A stretch of 64,000 nt of DNA from Janthinobacterium sp. PAMC25594. GTDB taxonomy: Bacteria > Pseudomonadota > Gammaproteobacteria > Burkholderiales > Burkholderiaceae_D. The position numbers and the translations under genes are program-made. Position 1 is the first letter of the stretch; every line of letters starts with the position of its first letter. The notes beneath the pieces are model-generated. The model did not search any database and was not told where the DNA came from. It saw only the letters and a list, made by a program, of their open reading frames with translations. Of this stretch, positions 17,363-26,704 are shown in pieces. The DNA lies in contig NZ_CP080377.1 in NCBI RefSeq assembly GCF_019443505.1, positions 4,960,001-5,024,000 of the forward strand, given 5' to 3'.

Positions 17363-18639
17363 ACGCGCTGATCATTTTTGTGTTGCTGCTGGCGCTGATG
17401 CTGACCGGCATGCCGATCTCCATCTCGCTGGGCCTGACGGTATTGACGTTCCTGTTTACCATGACCAGCGTGCCCATCGAATCGGTGGCCCTGAAGATCT
17501 TCACGGGCATCGAGAAATTCGAGATCATGGCCATCCCCTTCTTCATTTTGGCGGGCAATTTCCTCACGCATGGCGGGGTGGCGCGGCGCATGATCAACTT
17601 TGCCAGCTCCATGGTGGGCCACTGGCATGGCGGCCTGGCGCTGGCCGGCGTGATGGCGTGCGCGCTGTTTGCCGCCGTTTCCGGCTCCAGCCCCGCCACC
17701 GTCGTGGCGATCGGCTCCATCATCCTGCCGGCCATGGTCAAGCAGGGCTATCCACGCGGCTTCGGTGCCGGCGTCATCACCACCTCGGGCGCGCTGGGCA
17801 TTTTGATTCCGCCGTCGATCGTGATGGTGATGTATTCCGTCAGCACGAATACCTCGGTGGGCAAGCTGTTCATGGCGGGTGTAATTCCCGGCATGATGCT
17901 GGCCATGCTGCTGGGCCTGACCACGTGGTTTTTGGCGCGCAAGAACAACTATCCGCGCATGAAGAAGGCCAGCTGGGGCGAGCGCTTCGTCACCTTCAAG
18001 AAGAGCGCCTGGGGCCTGCTGCTGATCGTCATCGTCATGGGCGGCATCTACTCGGGCGCGTTTACGCCCACGGAAGCGGCCGCCATGGCTGCCGTGTACG
18101 CCTTCATCATCGCCGTCTTCGTCTACAAGGACTTGAAGATCAAGCAAGTGGGCAAGGTCTTGCTCGATTCGGCCGCCATGTCGGCGATGCTGTTGTACAT
18201 CATCACCAATGCCGTGCTGTTCTCGTTCCTGATGACCAGCGAAAACATCCCGCAAGCGATGGCCGAGTGGATCACGGGCAAGGGCCTGGGCGTGATCAGC
18301 TTCTTGCTTGTGGTCAACGTCTTGCTGTTGTTGGCTGGTAACGTCATGGAACCATCGTCGATCGTGCTGATCATGGCGCCGATTTTGTTCCCCGTGGCCA
18401 TGAAGCTGGGCATCGATCCTGTGCACTTCGGCATCTTGATCGTGGTCAATATGGAGGTCGGCATGTGCCATCCGCCCGTGGGCCTGAACCTGTACGTGGC
18501 GTCCGGCATCACCAAGATGGGCATTTCGGAGCTGACCGTGGCCGTGATGCCGTGGCTGCTGACGATGCTGGCCTTCCTGATGCTGATTACCTACGTACCA
18601 CAAATCTCGCTGTGGCTGCCAAATTTAATTTACAACTAA
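17359..18639 (+). CDS. dctM: TRAP transporter large permease DctM
   Basis: The ion-coupled transport subunit, 426 residues with about twelve hydrophobic segments. Family landmarks are AIPFFILAGNFLTHGGVARRMI, ACALFAAVSGSSPATVVAIG, SGALGILIPPSIVMVMYSV, FTPTEAAAMAAVYAF and MCHPPVGLNLYVASGI. The start at 17359 overlaps the dctQ stop. It ends the operon; no convincing intrinsic terminator was found just after the stop. Confidence 0.95.
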   Translation: MNALIIFVLLLALMLTGMPISISLGLTVLTFLFTMTSVPIESVALKIFTGIEKFEIMAIPFFILAGNFLTHGGVARRMINFASSMVGHWHGGLALAGVMACALFAAVSGSSPATVVAIGSIILPAMVKQGYPRGFGAGVITTSGALGILIPPSIVMVMYSVSTNTSVGKLFMAGVIPGMMLAMLLGLTTWFLARKNNYPRMKKASWGERFVTFKKSAWGLLLIVIVMGGIYSGAFTPTEAAAMAAVYAFIIAVFVYKDLKIKQVGKVLLDSAAMSAMLLYIITNAVLFSFLMTSENIPQAMAEWITGKGLGVISFLLVVNVLLLLAGNVMEPSSIVLIMAPILFPVAMKLGIDPVHFGILIVVNMEVGMCHPPVGLNLYVASGITKMGISELTVAVMPWLLTMLAFLMLITYVPQISLWLPNLIYN

Positions 18640-18705
18640 AACAGTTGTCCCCGTCATGCTGCAAAAAAAGTCGATCCGGCCGAATAAATGCGCTATGATG
18701 GGCAG

Positions 18706-18953
18706 CCTTAAGGGGAAACACGTATATGCTTATACGCCCTGGTAGCAAGGCTGAAAGACAGAATTGGTAACAAAGTTGGTGGGGGAGTAGTCTATAAAAA
18801 CGGTATTGATACCGGGGATATATTGAGGAGACACACGTTTCACAGAAGTTGTTGAGTCATCGCTGTCTGTCGCAACAAGTCGGCACCGGCGGACCCAAAC
18901 GACCGGGAACGTGAAGCAATATTTGAAGCGCACCGGCTGGTGCGCTTTTTTTT
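18706..18953 (+). ncRNA. Candidate small RNA of unknown family
   Basis: A gene-free region begins with a TATGAT -10-like box (18694-18699; weak -35) and ends in a strong intrinsic terminator, defining a transcript of about 250 nt. It contains local hairpins (CGTATA-TGCT-TATACG near 18722; GGTATTGATACC near 18803) and only a short ORF (MLIRPGSKAERQNW). It does not match tmRNA or RNase P features I know, and I could not fold it convincingly as 6S RNA. It could instead be a long leader or remnant. Confidence 0.4.
18927..18953 (+). terminator. Intrinsic terminator
   Basis: Perfect stem AGCGCACC (18927-18934) / GGTGCGCT (18939-18946) with loop GGCT, followed by a run of eight T. The clearest rho-independent terminator in the window. 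It ends whatever is transcribed from about 18.7 kb. Confidence 0.9.
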
Positions 18954-19064
18954 CGTGTGCGGGAAACGTCCGCCCACCTGTCCGAAGACGGTGCATAATC
19001 GCCAGAATGCACTATGGGGTACCTGCAGGTTGTATATTTGCCACACTTGAATAATGATCAGCAG

Positions 19065-19565
19065 ATGAAAAAACAACAGGGAAGTGAGCTGTTCAGTGCC
19101 ATCGTGGCCGCGCCGTTCGGCGCCATGGGCGTGCGCGCGCAGGACGGCCAGTTGCGCGAACTGGTCTACCTGCCGCCGCACTTCGCCGAAAAGGCGGCGC
19201 AGGATGCCGTCTCCGAGCTAGCGTGCCAGCAATTGGCGCGCTATTTCCGCGACCCTGATCATGTCTTTGATTTGCCGCTGGCCGAACTGGGCAGCGCCTA
19301 CCAGCAACGCGTATGGGCGGCGATCGCGGGCATCCCGCGCGGCCAGGTGCGCACGTATGGCGATGTGGCGCGGTTCATCGGCTCGGCGCCGCGCGCCGTG
19401 GGCCAGGCCTGCGGCGCCAACTGGTATCCCGTGCTCATACCGTGTCACCGCGTCACGGCTGCCGGCGGCCTGGGCGGCTTTGCCCACCACGACGATGCCA
19501 GCGGTTTTCACCTGGGCGTCAAGCGCTGGCTGCTGGCGCATGAAGGCGTGGAAGCGTACCGATGA
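19065..19565 (+). CDS. ogt: Methylated-DNA--protein-cysteine methyltransferase
   Basis: Suicide repair enzyme that takes the alkyl group from O6-alkylguanine onto its own cysteine. The 166-residue protein has the DNA-binding stretch YQQRVWAAIAGIPRGQVRTYGDVARFIG, RAVGQACGANWYPVLIPCHRV with the acceptor Cys in PCHRV, and GGLGGF. The start at MKKQQGSELFSAIV is chosen for family length; an in-frame Met at 19014 would add 17 residues. The stop overlaps xerD, so the two are probably co-translated. Confidence 0.92.
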   Translation: MKKQQGSELFSAIVAAPFGAMGVRAQDGQLRELVYLPPHFAEKAAQDAVSELACQQLARYFRDPDHVFDLPLAELGSAYQQRVWAAIAGIPRGQVRTYGDVARFIGSAPRAVGQACGANWYPVLIPCHRVTAAGGLGGFAHHDDASGFHLGVKRWLLAHEGVEAYR

Positions 19566-20479
19566 TGAACAGCCTGCTAACGCCCGACAACACGACCCTG
19601 ATCGATGAATTCTGCGACAGCCTGTGGCTGGAAGACGGCCTGTCGAAAAACTCGCTGGACGCCTACCGGCGCGACATGCGCCTGTTCGCCCGCTGGCTGG
19701 AAGTGGCGCGACCCGGACGCGAGGGCCTGTACGAGGTATCCACGGCCGACATCGAGGCGTATTTCGCCGCCCGCCACGACGAGAGCAAGGCGACGTCGTC
19801 GAACCGCCGGCTGTCCGTGCTCAAGCGTTTTTACCAACTGGCCTTGCGGCACAAGCATATCGCGGCTGACCCGTGCCTGAAGATGGTCTCGGCCAGGCAG
19901 CCCGCGCGCTTCGTGCATACCCTGAGCGAAGCGCAGGTGGAAGCGCTGCTGGCGGCGCCCGACGTGAGCACGCCGCTGGGCCTGCGCGAGCGCACCATGC
20001 TGGAACTCATGTATGCGAGCGGCTTGCGCGTGTCGGAACTGGTGGACTTGAAATCCGTGGAGCTGAGCCTGAACGATGGCGTGCTGCGCATCACGGGCAA
20101 GGGCAGCAAGACGCGGCTGGTGCCGTTCGGTGAGCAGGCGCGGCTGTGGATCGAGCGCTACCTGAAGGAAGCACGCGGCGTCATCCTCGATGGCCAGATG
20201 GACGACGCGCTGTTCGTCACGCGGCGCGGGGGCGCCATGACGCGGCAAATGTTCTGGGTCATCATCAAGAAACATGCGCTGAACGCGGGCCTCACGGCGC
20301 CGCTGTCGCCGCACACGCTACGCCATGCGTTCGCCACGCATTTGCTGAACCATGGCGCGGACTTGCGTGTTGTGCAATTGTTACTGGGACACTCCGATAT
20401 TTCCACCACGCAGATTTACACGCATGTGGCCCGCGAACGGCTGAAACTGCTGCATGCGCAGCATCATCCGCGAGGCTAA
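19562..20479 (+). CDS. xerD: Tyrosine recombinase XerD
   Basis: Site-specific recombinase that, with XerC, resolves chromosome dimers at dif. The 305-residue protein has the N-terminal SAM-like core-binding domain (LSKNSLDAYRRDMRLFARWLE) and the catalytic residues in order: Arg in SGLRVSELVDL, Lys in GKGSKTRLVPFG, HTLRHAFATHL, LGHSDISTTQIYTHV with the nucleophilic Tyr. Length and motifs fit XerD rather than an integron or phage integrase. It overlaps ogt by 4 bp (ATGA). Confidence 0.95.
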   Translation: MMNSLLTPDNTTLIDEFCDSLWLEDGLSKNSLDAYRRDMRLFARWLEVARPGREGLYEVSTADIEAYFAARHDESKATSSNRRLSVLKRFYQLALRHKHIAADPCLKMVSARQPARFVHTLSEAQVEALLAAPDVSTPLGLRERTMLELMYASGLRVSELVDLKSVELSLNDGVLRITGKGSKTRLVPFGEQARLWIERYLKEARGVILDGQMDDALFVTRRGGAMTRQMFWVIIKKHALNAGLTAPLSPHTLRHAFATHLLNHGADLRVVQLLLGHSDISTTQIYTHVARERLKLLHAQHHPRG

Positions 20480-20559
20480 ACATTTGGTGTTTGGTCCAAT
20501 TACGTCATAATGTGCCTTATGTGCTTATCTGTAACATCTAAAAACTAAAGAGGTAGTAA

Positions 20560-20766
20560 ATGGCCAAGACAAATTTCCAATACGAAAAACGGCAAAAAGA
20601 GCTGGAAAAGAAGAAGAAAGCCGAGGAAAAAGCCAGGCGCAAGCTGGAAGCGAAAAACAATCCCAAGGCTGCCGATGGCACTGAAGGCGAAGAAGCAGAT
20701 GCAGACGATGCCGATGACGCCGCAGATGCGGCGGCCGAAGGCGACGCGCCCGCCCAGCCGCAGTAA
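20560..20766 (+). CDS. Small charged protein, Lys/Glu-rich helix
   Basis: A 68-residue protein of unknown function. The first half is a basic helix or coiled coil (FQYEKRQKELEKKKKAEEKA); the second is acidic and Ala/Asp-rich (EEADADDADDAADAAAEGDA). AAAGAGG precedes the ATG at proper spacing, and codon use looks coding. Similar short charged proteins occur in Burkholderiales genomes as conserved hypotheticals, to my recollection. No domain recognised. Confidence 0.7.
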   Translation: MAKTNFQYEKRQKELEKKKKAEEKARRKLEAKNNPKAADGTEGEEADADDADDAADAAAEGDAPAQPQ

Positions 20767-21055
20767 TTGCCCGTTCCTGATGACCGGTGCGGCACCGCCG
20801 CGCCGGCATCTCTTCGTTCTACCTTTCCCCCTCCTGCTATAAGCGCGCCTGCAACCTGCCTTGGCAGGTATCGTCGCCACTGCCCGCAGCTCTGGCGTGA
20901 CGCCGTTTCCGGTCTGCAACACATCGTCGCGCTTGCGCTGGCGCCAGCTGGAAGGCAGGATGAGGCGCATGGACAACAGTTATCCAATTTGTAATCAGGC
21001 GGACATGTGGTAATGTTACCATCCGTGTACTATATTTCAATAAGATGCACGGCTA
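20767..21055. other. Noncoding spacer
   Basis: About 290 bp between the small charged protein and the acyltransferase gene. I see no convincing ORF, repeat or terminator with a T-run. The stretch just before 21056 (ACTATATTTCAATAAGATGC) is AT-rich and could hold the acyltransferase promoter. Confidence 0.4.
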
Positions 21056-22210
21056 ATGAATACTCGCACCCAGCTTAATCCCCGTCATGTGATCGGACTC
21101 GATGCGCTGCGCTTCATTGCCGCCATGCTGGTGGTGGCCTACCACTACGGTTTCTGGTTCTGGGTCGATCCGTCGCCCGTTTCCTCGCCCGGCCTGCAGA
21201 ATCTGATTTCCTTCCCTGAACTGTTTTCTTCTACCCATTTCGGCTGGGTCGGCGTGCAAATATTTTTTGTCATTTCCGGCTTTGTGATCGCGTTTTCCGG
21301 CGAACGGGCAGGCGCGTATGCGTTTCTGGTCAGTCGTGTGGTGCGCCTCGGGCCCGGCGTATGGATATGCGCTAGCGCGACCCTTGTGGCCGTGCTGATC
21401 GGCGGCGAATGGAGTGTCTACCACACGCTGCGGGCTTATTTGCATAGCGTATTGTTTATCCCGGTCGCGCCCTGGATCGATTACGCCTATTGGACATTGG
21501 GCATCGAAATCGTCTTTTACTCGCTCGTTTTCCTGCTGGTCTTGCGCGGGAAATTTGTCTGGATCAATCGCCTCGCCATTGTTGTCGGCCTGGTCAGCGC
21601 CCTGTTCTGGCTGATGGCATGGATGGCGAGCATTGGGGACGCAGGGCCGTTCGCCCAGCTGATGCAGCAATTGCGCCGCTCCAGAATCCTGGCGTTGTTG
21701 CTGGTACATCACGGTATCTTCTTTGCTCTCGGCATTTTTCTGTGGCTGGCGCTGGTCAAGCACCGCAGCCGCGAAAACCAGCTGTGGTGCGTATTCTTTT
21801 GCGCCGCCGGCTGCCTGCAGATTGCCCTCACTGCGGCGGCGACGAACCAGACGACGGGCAGTGCCTTTTCAGCCTGGACGCCAGTGCTGTTCTGGCTGGG
21901 GGCGTTGGTCTGGGTGGTGCTTTCCGTGCGCAAGAATCATCGCGTGCATGCGCTGCCGCAGTGGTTTTTGCGTTGGTTGAAAACGGCCGGCATGATGACA
22001 TTTCCCTTGTACTTGCTGCACCAGGTGGCGGGCGCGCAACTGATGAGCAGCCTGGTGCAAGCCGGTGCCGGGCGCTGGGTCGCGCTGGGCGGCGCGCTGC
22101 TCTTTTCCCTGTGTGGCGCATGGCTGGTGGCCGTGCATGCCGAGCCGGCCCTGCAGCGTCTGACGAAGCAGGTGCTGCTGCGCGTCGGGACGCGTTTCAG
22201 CTTTGGCTAG
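21056..22210 (+). CDS. Acyltransferase_3 family membrane protein (OafA/YrhL-like)
   Basis: Polytopic membrane acyltransferase of 384 residues with about ten hydrophobic segments. These enzymes O-acetylate or acylate surface glycans. Landmarks are the N-terminal GLDALRFIAAMLVVAYHYGFWFW with the conserved R and H, and VGVQIFFVISGFVIAFSGERAGAYAFLVSRVVRLGPGVW. No linked polysaccharide genes identify the substrate. The 3' flank carries a fragment of an mgtC gene. Confidence 0.88.
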   Translation: MNTRTQLNPRHVIGLDALRFIAAMLVVAYHYGFWFWVDPSPVSSPGLQNLISFPELFSSTHFGWVGVQIFFVISGFVIAFSGERAGAYAFLVSRVVRLGPGVWICASATLVAVLIGGEWSVYHTLRAYLHSVLFIPVAPWIDYAYWTLGIEIVFYSLVFLLVLRGKFVWINRLAIVVGLVSALFWLMAWMASIGDAGPFAQLMQQLRRSRILALLLVHHGIFFALGIFLWLALVKHRSRENQLWCVFFCAAGCLQIALTAAATNQTTGSAFSAWTPVLFWLGALVWVVLSVRKNHRVHALPQWFLRWLKTAGMMTFPLYLLHQVAGAQLMSSLVQAGAGRWVALGGALLFSLCGAWLVAVHAEPALQRLTKQVLLRVGTRFSFG

Positions 22211-22232
22211 TACGGCGATTTGAAGGACGTCA

Positions 22233-22310
22233 TCACACCCCCCGCTCGGCGACAAATTCCGCATTATTCACCAACGCCCAGCGCACGGCCGAGACGTTGC
22301 CTTCCAGGCT
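22233..22310 (-). pseudogene. Remnant of the 3' end of an mgtC gene
   Basis: Encodes SLEGNVSAVRWALVNNAEF followed by VAERGV and a stop. The intact mgtC at 30433-30510 ends SLEGSVSAVRWALVNNAEF-VAERGV. Only one of 25 residues differs (N/S), and the handful of other base changes are synonymous. Homology stops abruptly at 22310 where the spacer to the outer-membrane factor gene begins. Because the differences are synonymous, this looks like the tail of a once-functional, diverged mgtC rather than a decayed duplicate. It lies in direct orientation relative to the intact gene, bracketing the efflux module. Confidence 0.85.
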
Positions 22311-22335
22311 TCGAGGCTGTCACGCCTACCTTCCG

Positions 22336-23613
22336 CTACAGGGTGGGCCGCTGGCCGATGGCCAGTTGCAGCTGTGTGCTGGCGATGGCCACATCGGCGC
22401 GCGCCTGCAGATAGCCCTGGTAGGCGTCGTCGGCCGAGTGCTGCGCGGCCAGCCATTCCAGCAGCGAGGCATTACCGCTGAAGTAGGACAGGCGGATGCC
22501 GTCAACGACCTTTTGCGCATCGAGCAGCACGCCGTCGCGGTAACGCGCCAGCCGCTCCTGCGCCGTGCGCAGATGCAGCTGCGCCGCGCGCACGTCCGTT
22601 TCCGCTTTCAACTCGGCCTGGCGCAAGGCCAGCATCGCTTGCGTGACGCCGGCCTCGGCCTGCACCACGTCGCCCTTGTCGCGCCGCGACAGCGGGATGG
22701 GGATGGCCAGCGAGATGGACAGCGCGCGCGAACGGGGCGAGCCGTCCACCGGTTCGCCATGGGCATCGATGCCGTCGTGGTAGCCGCGCACGGCGGAGAG
22801 GCCCAGCGTCACGGTGGGATCAACGGAGCGGTTGGCGCGCACCAGCGCGGCGCCATCGCGCAGATTGTCGAGCGTGGCGCGGGCGATGCGCACATCGCTG
22901 CGCTCGCGCAGCGCCTGCGGCACGAGGGTGGCGGTTTCGCCGCCCGCAAAGGCGGTGAAGTCGCATGCCAGCTGCGCGTCGGGAAACAGCGCATCGAGCT
23001 GGCGCCCCAGCGGCGGCGACAGTTCCAGCATGGCGCCCTGCGCCTCGCTGCGTGCCTGCGCCAGTTCGGCCTGGAACTGGTCGCGTTCCACGCGCGACTG
23101 CAGCAGCTCGATGCCGCCCACGTCGCCCGCCTTGCGCCGCACCACGTTCGCCTCGACCACTTTCGACAGGGCCGCCAAGGTGTGCTCCTTGCGCACGAGT
23201 ACCTCGCGCGTGCGGCACGCTTCCGTGTAGGCTGCCGCCGCAGTGGCGTACAGTTCGTTCCTGAAGCCGGCCACCGTTTCCTCGGCCACGGTGACATTGC
23301 TGCGCGCCGCTTTCAGGCGCGCGGCGCGCTTGCCGCCCGTCTCGATGGCCATGCTGATGGCTGGCGTCCAGGTGATGGGACGGCGTTCGATCGAACGCGG
23401 CGTTTCGCGCGCGGCGCCCAGCGTCAATTCCGGATCGGGGCGCAGGCCGGCGATGCCGATGCCGGCCCTGGCCGAGCCGATGCTCTCGTTCTGCGCTTTC
23501 AGCTCCAGGCTGTGCGTTTCCACGGCGCTCAGGTAGGTGTCGAAGCTCAGGGGCGCGGCTATGGCGCATGGCGTCATCAGCCAGGCCGCCAGCAGTACAT
23601 TAAAACGTGTCAT
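22336..23613 (-). CDS. czcC: Outer-membrane factor of metal RND pump (CzcC-like)
   Basis: TolC-family outer-membrane channel of 425 residues with a signal peptide (MTRFNVLLAAWLMTPCAIAA). Two OEP repeats with long coiled coils are visible (QNESIGSARAGIGIAGLRPDPE and, later, RQAELKAETDVRAAQLHLRTAQERLARYRDGVL). Its start overlaps the 3' end of the RND gene by 14 bp, so it is the last gene of a leftward CzcB-CzcA-CzcC operon. Metal specificity is judged from the pump. Confidence 0.88.
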   Translation of the reverse strand: MTRFNVLLAAWLMTPCAIAAPLSFDTYLSAVETHSLELKAQNESIGSARAGIGIAGLRPDPELTLGAARETPRSIERRPITWTPAISMAIETGGKRAARLKAARSNVTVAEETVAGFRNELYATAAAAYTEACRTREVLVRKEHTLAALSKVVEANVVRRKAGDVGGIELLQSRVERDQFQAELAQARSEAQGAMLELSPPLGRQLDALFPDAQLACDFTAFAGGETATLVPQALRERSDVRIARATLDNLRDGAALVRANRSVDPTVTLGLSAVRGYHDGIDAHGEPVDGSPRSRALSISLAIPIPLSRRDKGDVVQAEAGVTQAMLALRQAELKAETDVRAAQLHLRTAQERLARYRDGVLLDAQKVVDGIRLSYFSGNASLLEWLAAQHSADDAYQGYLQARADVAIASTQLQLAIGQRPTL

Positions 23614-26600
23614 GGTTTACTCCTTCGGTGTCGATCCGGCGTTGTTGTACGTGCGCCTCGATCAGGTAATACAGGGCCGGCAACAGCAGCAGGGTCAGCG
23701 CCGTCGCCGTCACCAGGCCGCCCACCACCACGGTGGCCAGCGGGCGCTGCACGTCGCTGCCCAGGCCGGTGGCCAGCATGGCCGGCGTCAGGCCCAGCGC
23801 GGCCACGGTGGCCGTCATCAGCACGGGGCGCATGCGGTCGCGCGCGCCTTCGAGCACGGCATCGCGCAGGCTCTTGCCTTCGTCGGCGCGCAAACGGTTG
23901 ATCTGCGCCAGCATCAGCACGGCGTTCAGCACGGCCACGCCGAACAGGGCGATGAAGCCGACGGCGCTTGAGACATTCAAGGTCATGCCGCGCAGGTGCA
24001 GCGCGGCCAGGCCGCCCAGCATGGCCAGCGGCACGGCCAGCAAGACCAGGGCCGGCTGGCGCAGGTTGCGGAACTGGCCGAACAGCAGCAGGAACATGGC
24101 GCCCAGGGTCATCGGCAAGATGATGGCCAGGCGGCTTTCCGCGCGCTGCAGGTTTTCAAACTGGCCGCCCCATTCGACGCCGATGCGCTGGTGCTCGTCG
24201 GCGACGGTCTTGGCCACCAGCGGGCGCGCTTCGGCCAGGAAGCCGGCCAGGTCACGTCCACGGGCGTTCAGGCGTACGATGATGTGGCGCCGTCCCATTT
24301 CGCGCACGATCACGCTTTCGCCCGAGGTGGTGCTGATCTGCGCCACCTGCGCCAGCGGCACCTTGGCGCCGTTGGCGGCCGTCAGCATCAGTTTGGCGAT
24401 GGCGTCCGGGCTGGAACGCACCTCGGTGGGGAAGCGCACGGCGATGTCGTAGCTCTTCTCGCCCACGTACACCTGGCCGATGGGCGCGCCGCCGATGCCG
24501 GTCGAGATCAGGTCGGCCACGTCGGCCGCGTTGATGCCGTAGCGGGCCGCCTTTGCCCTGTCCAGTTCCACCTTCAGGTTGGGCAGCGGCGGCTCCACGT
24601 CCACCGCCACGTCGGAGGCGCCACGGACTGTTTTCAGCGCTTGCGCCACCCTGCCGGCGATGCCGCGCACTTCGTCGAGGTCGTCGCCGAAGATCTTCAC
24701 CGTCAGGTCGCTGTGCGCGCCCGACAATTTATCCTGCACGCCGTCGATCATCGGCTGCATGAAGGCCACCGTGTAGCCGGGCATGCGCGCGAAGCGCTCG
24801 CTCATCTTGGCGATCAGCTGCTGCTTGTTCATGCCCGACTTCCAGCTTTTATAGGGATGCAGGCCCACGCTGGCCTCGATGTGCGACGGCGTCCAGTAGT
24901 CGGTGCCGTCGTCGTTGCGCCCCGTCTGCGTGACGATGGTCGACACTTCCGGGAACTCCAGCGCGGCGCGGCGCAGTTCACTGGCCATCTCGGACGCCTT
25001 GTCCAGGGTGATCCCGGGCGGCATCTGCACTTGCAGCCACAGCGAGCCCTCATCGAGATAGGGCAGGAAGTCGCGCCCGATGCTGCCGCCCAGCAGGGCC
25101 AACCCTGCCAGCGAGGCGGCGCAGACGGCGGCCACCCAGCGCCTCTTGCCCACCATGCGATCGAGGAAGCGGCCATATGCTGCCGTCAGTTGTTCCAGCA
25201 CGCGGTTATGGAAGGTGCGGCGCGGCTTGCGCAATGCCAGCCAGGCCAGGCCAGGGATCAGCACCAGCGCCACCACCAGCGCGCCCACGAGTGCCGCGCC
25301 GACCGCATACGCCATCGGCGAGAACAGCTTGTATTCGATGCGCTGGAAGGCGAACAGGGGCAGGTAGGCGGCGATGATGACGGCCATGCCGAACATGATG
25401 GGGCGCGCCACCTGCAGGGTCGCCTCGATCGCGTCATCGATGGTGAGCGGCCGCTCCTGCTCGCGTTCGCGACGGCGCAGCATGTTTTCCAGCACCACTA
25501 CGGAGCCGTCGACGAGGATGCCGAAGTCGATCGCGCCCAGCGACAGCAAATTGGCGGGAATTTTAAAATGGTGCATGAAGATGAAGGCGATCAGCAGGGC
25601 CAGCGGAATCGTCAGCGCCACGATGGCGGCCGCGCGCGGGCTGCCCAGGAACAGCAGCAGCACTAGGGCCACCAGCAGCATGCCTTCGCCCAAGGTAAAT
25701 CCCACCGTGTGCAGGGTGGCGTCGATCAGCGAGCTGCGATCCAGGTAGGCGACCACCTTGACGTCCTTCGGCAGCACGTTGGCATTCAGGTCATCGACGG
25801 CCGCATGGATGCCCGCCAGCGCCTCGGACGGATTGAAATCCTTCAGCAGCAGGGTGATGCCCTCGATGGTGTCGGGATTGTTGTCCTTGCCCAGGATACC
25901 GCGCCGCTCCACGTTGCCGTAGGCGAGCTTGCCCAGGTCCTTCACCAGCACGGGTACGCCATTCTTGCTGCTGACGACCACGTTGCCCATGTCGTCGAGC
26001 GAGTGCAGCAAGCCCACGCCGCGCACCACGTACGATTGCTGGCCGCGGTCGATCACGCTGCCGCCGCCACTGATGTTGTTGGCGTTGATGGCGTCCTTCA
26101 CCTGCGCCAGCGAGAGGCCGTAGCTGTCCAGTTTTGCGGGATCGAGTTCCAGCATGAATTGCGTCGTCAGGCCGCCGAAATTGCTGACGTCGGCCACGCC
26201 GCGTACCTTTTGCAGGCGCGGGATGACCGTCCAGAACTGCAGCTCCGACAGTTCGCGCAGGGAGCGTGTTTTTGATTCCAGCGTGTAGCGGTAGATCTCG
26301 CCCGTGGGCGAAGTGTAGGGGTCGAGCCCCGGCTTGGCCTCGTACGGCAGGTTCACGCTGGCCAGGCGTTCCTGCAGCCGCTCGCGCGTGAAGTAGCCGT
26401 CGCTGCCATCCTCGAATACGACCGTGATCAGCGACAGCGCGAACAGGCTGCGCGTGCGCAGCACATGCATGCCGGGCGTGCCCAGCAAGGCGCGCTCCAG
26501 CGGTATCGTGATCTGCTGTTCGATTTCCTCGGCGCCCAGGCCCGGCACCTGTGTGACGATTTGCGAGGTGACGTCGGCGATGTCGGGATAGGCTTCGATG

Positions 26601-26704
26601 GGCAGCTGCTTCCAGCAATAGACGCCGTACAGGGTCACGCACAACAGTACCAGCCAGACGATGCCGCGCCGCTGGCAGCAGGTGGCGATGAAACGATCAA
26701 CCAT
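23600..26704 (-). CDS. czcA: Heavy-metal efflux RND transporter (CzcA-like)
   Basis: Inner-membrane proton-driven efflux pump of 1034 residues with the twelve-helix RND plan. The fourth-helix motif AIDFGILVDGSVVVLENMLRR has the DFGxxVDG...EN signature of the divalent-cation (Co/Zn/Cd) branch rather than the Cu/Ag branch. GRRHIIVRLNARGRDLAGFL and the C-terminal TATVAALGLTPAMLATGLGSDVQRPLATVVVGG are also typical. Start and stop overlap its operon neighbours. The gene symbol marks the family; the true substrate is not proven. Confidence 0.92.
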   Translation of the reverse strand: MVDRFIATCCQRRGIVWLVLLCVTLYGVYCWKQLPIEAYPDIADVTSQIVTQVPGLGAEEIEQQITIPLERALLGTPGMHVLRTRSLFALSLITVVFEDGSDGYFTRERLQERLASVNLPYEAKPGLDPYTSPTGEIYRYTLESKTRSLRELSELQFWTVIPRLQKVRGVADVSNFGGLTTQFMLELDPAKLDSYGLSLAQVKDAINANNISGGGSVIDRGQQSYVVRGVGLLHSLDDMGNVVVSSKNGVPVLVKDLGKLAYGNVERRGILGKDNNPDTIEGITLLLKDFNPSEALAGIHAAVDDLNANVLPKDVKVVAYLDRSSLIDATLHTVGFTLGEGMLLVALVLLLFLGSPRAAAIVALTIPLALLIAFIFMHHFKIPANLLSLGAIDFGILVDGSVVVLENMLRRREREQERPLTIDDAIEATLQVARPIMFGMAVIIAAYLPLFAFQRIEYKLFSPMAYAVGAALVGALVVALVLIPGLAWLALRKPRRTFHNRVLEQLTAAYGRFLDRMVGKRRWVAAVCAASLAGLALLGGSIGRDFLPYLDEGSLWLQVQMPPGITLDKASEMASELRRAALEFPEVSTIVTQTGRNDDGTDYWTPSHIEASVGLHPYKSWKSGMNKQQLIAKMSERFARMPGYTVAFMQPMIDGVQDKLSGAHSDLTVKIFGDDLDEVRGIAGRVAQALKTVRGASDVAVDVEPPLPNLKVELDRAKAARYGINAADVADLISTGIGGAPIGQVYVGEKSYDIAVRFPTEVRSSPDAIAKLMLTAANGAKVPLAQVAQISTTSGESVIVREMGRRHIIVRLNARGRDLAGFLAEARPLVAKTVADEHQRIGVEWGGQFENLQRAESRLAIILPMTLGAMFLLLFGQFRNLRQPALVLLAVPLAMLGGLAALHLRGMTLNVSSAVGFIALFGVAVLNAVLMLAQINRLRADEGKSLRDAVLEGARDRMRPVLMTATVAALGLTPAMLATGLGSDVQRPLATVVVGGLVTATALTLLLLPALYYLIEAHVQQRRIDTEGVNHDTF

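Noticed and set aside
18706..18953. tmRNA or RNase P RNA
   Set aside because: No tRNA-like ends or tag reading frame, and none of the conserved RNase P core sequences; kept only as an unassigned candidate transcript.
21490..23901. An 803-codon + frame spanning the acyltransferase 3' half and the czcC region
   Set aside because: It crosses gene boundaries, an intergenic region and the mgtC remnant, and has no recognisable domain.
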